This document shows, one piece after another, positions 62,149 through 64,000 of a DNA stretch of 64,000 nucleotides (positions are counted from its first letter, which is position 1; every line of letters starts with the position of its first letter). This stretch comes from Methylobacterium trifolii (lineage in GTDB: Bacteria > Pseudomonadota > Alphaproteobacteria > Rhizobiales > Beijerinckiaceae). The stretch is taken from positions 1 through 64,000 of the forward strand of contig NZ_BPRB01000060.1 in NCBI RefSeq assembly GCF_022179685.1. The letters are read 5' to 3'. Below the pieces are notes generated by a model, which made no database searches, was not told the DNA's origin, and was given only the letters and a program-made list of their open reading frames with translations. A program made the translations under genes and the position numbers.

Positions 62149-62298
62149 TCAGCGGCGGGGGCCTTGCGTGCGCACCGGCAGCAGGCGCAGGACGGGTTCG
62201 CGGGCTGCGGCGACCCAGCCCATGTAGGAGGCGGCACCGAGGACCGCGCCGGCGACGAGGCCGTCGCTCACCCACTCCATCAGGTCGAGGATCGCCAT
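62149..62298 (-). CDS. 49-residue small membrane protein
   Basis: From ATG 62298 the minus strand encodes MAILDLMEWVSDGLVAGAVL, then GAASYMGWVAAAREP and a basic tail ending TQGPRR with TGA at 62149-62151. GGAGGG lies 7-8 bases upstream of the ATG. One hydrophobic helix (residues about 12-30) with a positively charged tail suggests a single-span membrane protein. It is convergent with the carrier gene. Coding quality rests on the ribosome site and composition only. Confidence 0.55.
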   Translation of the reverse strand: MAILDLMEWVSDGLVAGAVLGAASYMGWVAAAREPVLRLLPVRTQGPRR

Positions 62299-62481
62299 GG
62301 CACCGCCCTCCGAATTCGTTCACGGAGGCTGAACGAACAGGGTTAACGCCCCGTTAAGCCCGTGCGGCCGAGGGTTCCCCGACCGCAATCGTTAAGCCGC
62401 GATTAACCACGCGGGTGGCAGCCTGCGGCTCCGTCGGCGGTACTGTCCCGAACGCCCTTCCCGAAGAGGACCGCCCAGGGG

Positions 62482-62895
62482 ATGACCACCCGTGCGAGGC
62501 TGCGCGCGATCCTGGCGGGCACGGCCGTGGCCCTGGCCGCGGGGTCGGCGGCGGCGCAGGAGCCGCTGTTCCTGCGCATCCGGCCCCAGGGCGCGCCCGA
62601 GATCGGCGGCGGCTCGGACGAAGCGGTGGCACGGGCTGCCCGCGCGGCGCGGGAAGCGGTATGGGAACGGAGCGCGGTGCGCGCCCGCCGGGCGATCGCC
62701 TCCGTCTGCACCGGCTGCCTCAAGGACTGGCCGGCGCAGGCCGGGGTCCGCCAGCGCGAGGCCCGCCCGCAGCCGAACCCGACCGAACCGCCTCCGGCAG
62801 CCGGCGCGCTGGCCGGATTGTCCACCCCGCTTGCCGCGCCCTTTGCCGCCCCTCTTGCCGCTCCCTTTGCCCCATCGAACCGAGGCGACCCATGA
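62482..62895 (+). CDS. Secreted low-complexity protein of unknown function
   Basis: A 137-residue protein with signal MTTRARLRAILAGTAVALAA cut near SAAAQ. The mature part has an Ala/Arg helix (ARAARAAREAVWERSAVRAR), a CTGC pair (Cys76 and Cys79 in SVCTGCLKDW) and a Pro/Ala tail with LAAPFAAPLAAPFAP repeats. No family recognised. The CxxC could bind metal or form a disulphide. Its stop overlaps the next ATG as ATGA, so the two are coupled. Confidence 0.65.
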   Translation: MTTRARLRAILAGTAVALAAGSAAAQEPLFLRIRPQGAPEIGGGSDEAVARAARAAREAVWERSAVRARRAIASVCTGCLKDWPAQAGVRQREARPQPNPTEPPPAAGALAGLSTPLAAPFAAPLAAPFAPSNRGDP

Positions 62896-63302
62896 CCCAA
62901 GCCCATCCCACCAGCGGCGCCGAGCCCGACGTCGCCTGCCCCGTCTCCCTGGAGGTGCTGGGGGCCGTCTACCGGGCCGACGAGTACGACCTGCCGGAGA
63001 TCCTGGAGCGGATTCCGCCCCTCAAGCGGGCGCAGCTCGCGGCCTACCTCTACGGCAAGAGCCACATGCACCAGCTCGGGCTCAAGGTGGCGCGGGCCTG
63101 CGAGCGCGACGACCTCGTGCGCGCGGCCGGCGAGATCGGCGGCGTGATCCACGGGCAGGCCCACCTGAAGCCGTCCCGGCCCGAGCCCGTCGCCGCCGGC
63201 CCGGCCGCCGGCGCGCCCAAGAAGGTCAGCCTCGGGGGTGCGTCCGGCCCGAAGAAGATCAGCCTGGGCGGCTCCGCCGCCAAGGGCCGCAGCTTCGACT
63301 GA
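62892..63302 (+). CDS. Small cytoplasmic protein with tandem PKK(V/I)SLGG motif
   Basis: A 136-residue protein starting MTQAHPTSGAEPDVACPVSL at 62892, overlapping the previous stop. A helical N-terminal part (EVLGAVYRADEYDLPEILER, LKRAQLAAYLYGKSHMHQLG) is followed by a Pro/Ala linker and two copies of PKK(V/I)SLGG (residues about 109-125). Function unknown; the repeated basic motif could be a peptide-binding or nucleic-acid contact site. Confidence 0.65.
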   Translation: MTQAHPTSGAEPDVACPVSLEVLGAVYRADEYDLPEILERIPPLKRAQLAAYLYGKSHMHQLGLKVARACERDDLVRAAGEIGGVIHGQAHLKPSRPEPVAAGPAAGAPKKVSLGGASGPKKISLGGSAAKGRSFD

Positions 63303-63491
63303 GGCCGCCGACCGTTGCGGTCCTCGGCGGCGGTGCGGCCTATGGCCTCGGCCGCGTTCGGGGATTACGGGAACCGCGGGGGTCGAGCACGGCTTTCACA
63401 GTCCCGCTTCAGGGGGAGCGGCGCCGGCCCTGCGCGGGCCCGCCGCTCCCCGCCGAGGCTTTTTGGATCGATCAGGTTGGAGTGGTCCCGG

Positions 63492-63752
63492 ATGTTCTGT
63501 TCGTGGTGGAAATTCGGGATGGACGCCACGATGCTGGCGTTCGAATCCAACCAGGTGATCGGCATGCGCTTGCTCAAGCTCTCGGGCGGCGGCACCGCCG
63601 CGCAGGCCGAAGCCCAGCGCATGGTCTCCGAGAAGATCATGGCCGCGGGCGAGGCCGCGATGGTGATGGCCACGGGTGGCTCCACCGCCAAGGTCATGGC
63701 CGGCTATCGGCGCAAGGTGCAGGCCAACGCCCGCCGCCTGTCCCGGCCCTGA
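63492..63752 (+). CDS. Small conserved-type protein of unknown function
   Basis: An 86-residue protein starting MFCSWWKFGMDATMLAFESN (an alternative start is Met10, 63519). FESNQVIGMRLLKLSGGGTA and AQRMVSEKIMAAGEAAMVMA form amphipathic helices; the C-terminus is basic (GYRRKVQANARRLSRP). This layout, with the ESNQVIxMRL stretch, recurs in alphaproteobacterial proteins of unknown role. GGAG stands 11 bases before 63492. Confidence 0.6.
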   Translation: MFCSWWKFGMDATMLAFESNQVIGMRLLKLSGGGTAAQAEAQRMVSEKIMAAGEAAMVMATGGSTAKVMAGYRRKVQANARRLSRP

Positions 63753-63831
63753 GGCGCCGAGGGGGCGGTTAACCTCCCTTTAACCATGCCCTTCCATCGT
63801 TCGCTCTCGGACGGAGAGGAGATCGACGGGC

Positions 63832-64000
63832 ATGGACGTCACCGAACACCACGTGCGCGAGCGCGCCTATTACATCTGGGAAGGCGAGGGCCGCGTGCAC
63901 GGCCGCGCCGACGCCCACTGGCTGCGGGCCGAGACCGAGCTGCGGGTCTCCGCACCGGTCATCGCGGTTGTGGCCCCGGCCAAGGCCGCGAGGAAGGCAG
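63832..64000 (+). CDS. DUF2934-type protein (3' end outside window)
   Basis: The frame starts MDVTEHHVRERAYYIWEGEG at 63832 behind GGAGAGGAG, and continues HGRADAHWLRAETEL. RERAYYIWE...GRxHGRxxxHWLxAE is the DUF2934 signature, found in small alphaproteobacterial proteins of unknown function. The frame is still open at the window end after 56 codons. Confidence 0.8.
   Translation, partial: MDVTEHHVRERAYYIWEGEGRVHGRADAHWLRAETELRVSAPVIAVVAPAKAARKA

Noticed and set aside
60489-62237. 582-residue minus-strand frame opposite the carrier gene
   Set aside because: It is antisense to a carrier with clear membrane spans and to a coupled operon; no motif is visible.

Overview
The window looks like chromosomal DNA of a high-GC alphaproteobacterium, most plausibly Methylobacterium or a close relative. 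The reasons are very high GC with strong G/C third-position bias, the density of LivKHMGF, Dpp-type and Pot-type uptake systems, a Suv3-like helicase, an RidA/DUF1028 pair, small DUF2934-type proteins, and a tRNA-Gln of alphaproteobacterial type. The assignment is inferred from gene content; no marker gene such as 16S rRNA is present.

Left and centre (1 to about 53.8 kb) read as an accessory and metabolic region. It holds: a LysR/DUF1028/RidA/M20-deacylase group (1-3494); a Pot-type four-gene ABC importer (4158-8183); an FMN alpha-hydroxy-acid dehydrogenase (8429-9622); the decayed remains of a dipeptide importer (9940-11084); a branched-chain amino acid importer in which LivM, LivG and LivF are one polypeptide (11326-15858); an NTF2-like/GntR pair with a palindromic operator; a complete dipeptide-type importer with two divergent binding proteins (17555-25298); a family of unknown function (25902-27002); YceI/cytochrome b561; a GST/HxlR divergent pair; a Suv3-like RNA helicase; an ECF sigma/anti-sigma/DUF4394 group; a LysR/NmrA-like pair; a D-tartrate cassette (LysR, DctA, TarD; 37650-41265); a LysR-controlled SDR-SDR-reductase-SnoaL cluster; and an AraC regulator divergent from a 1616-residue type I secretion protein with RTX, cadherin-like and VWA modules (47451-52301).

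Three dispersed repeat families occur in this part: a 105-bp MITE-like element (19276 and 36721), an AT-richer repeat of roughly 95 bp (32194 and 53032), and a 56-bp repeat (27099 and 53418). An N-terminal integrase fragment (53473-53783) lies just beyond the 3' end of tRNA-Gln (53899-53972). Together these suggest that the tRNA marks the right boundary of an old integrated region.

Right of the tRNA (54-64 kb) the sequence is uniformly GC-rich and looks like ordinary chromosome: an OPT transporter, a CHRD protein, several secreted proteins of unknown function, and a tightly overlapping trio (59100-62120) of two apparently Tat-exported NAD(P)-type oxidoreductases plus an ATP/ADP-translocase-like carrier. 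Small proteins follow, ending in a partial DUF2934 gene. The trio and the giant secreted protein are the best candidates for something not yet described; the evidence for each is sequence reading only.
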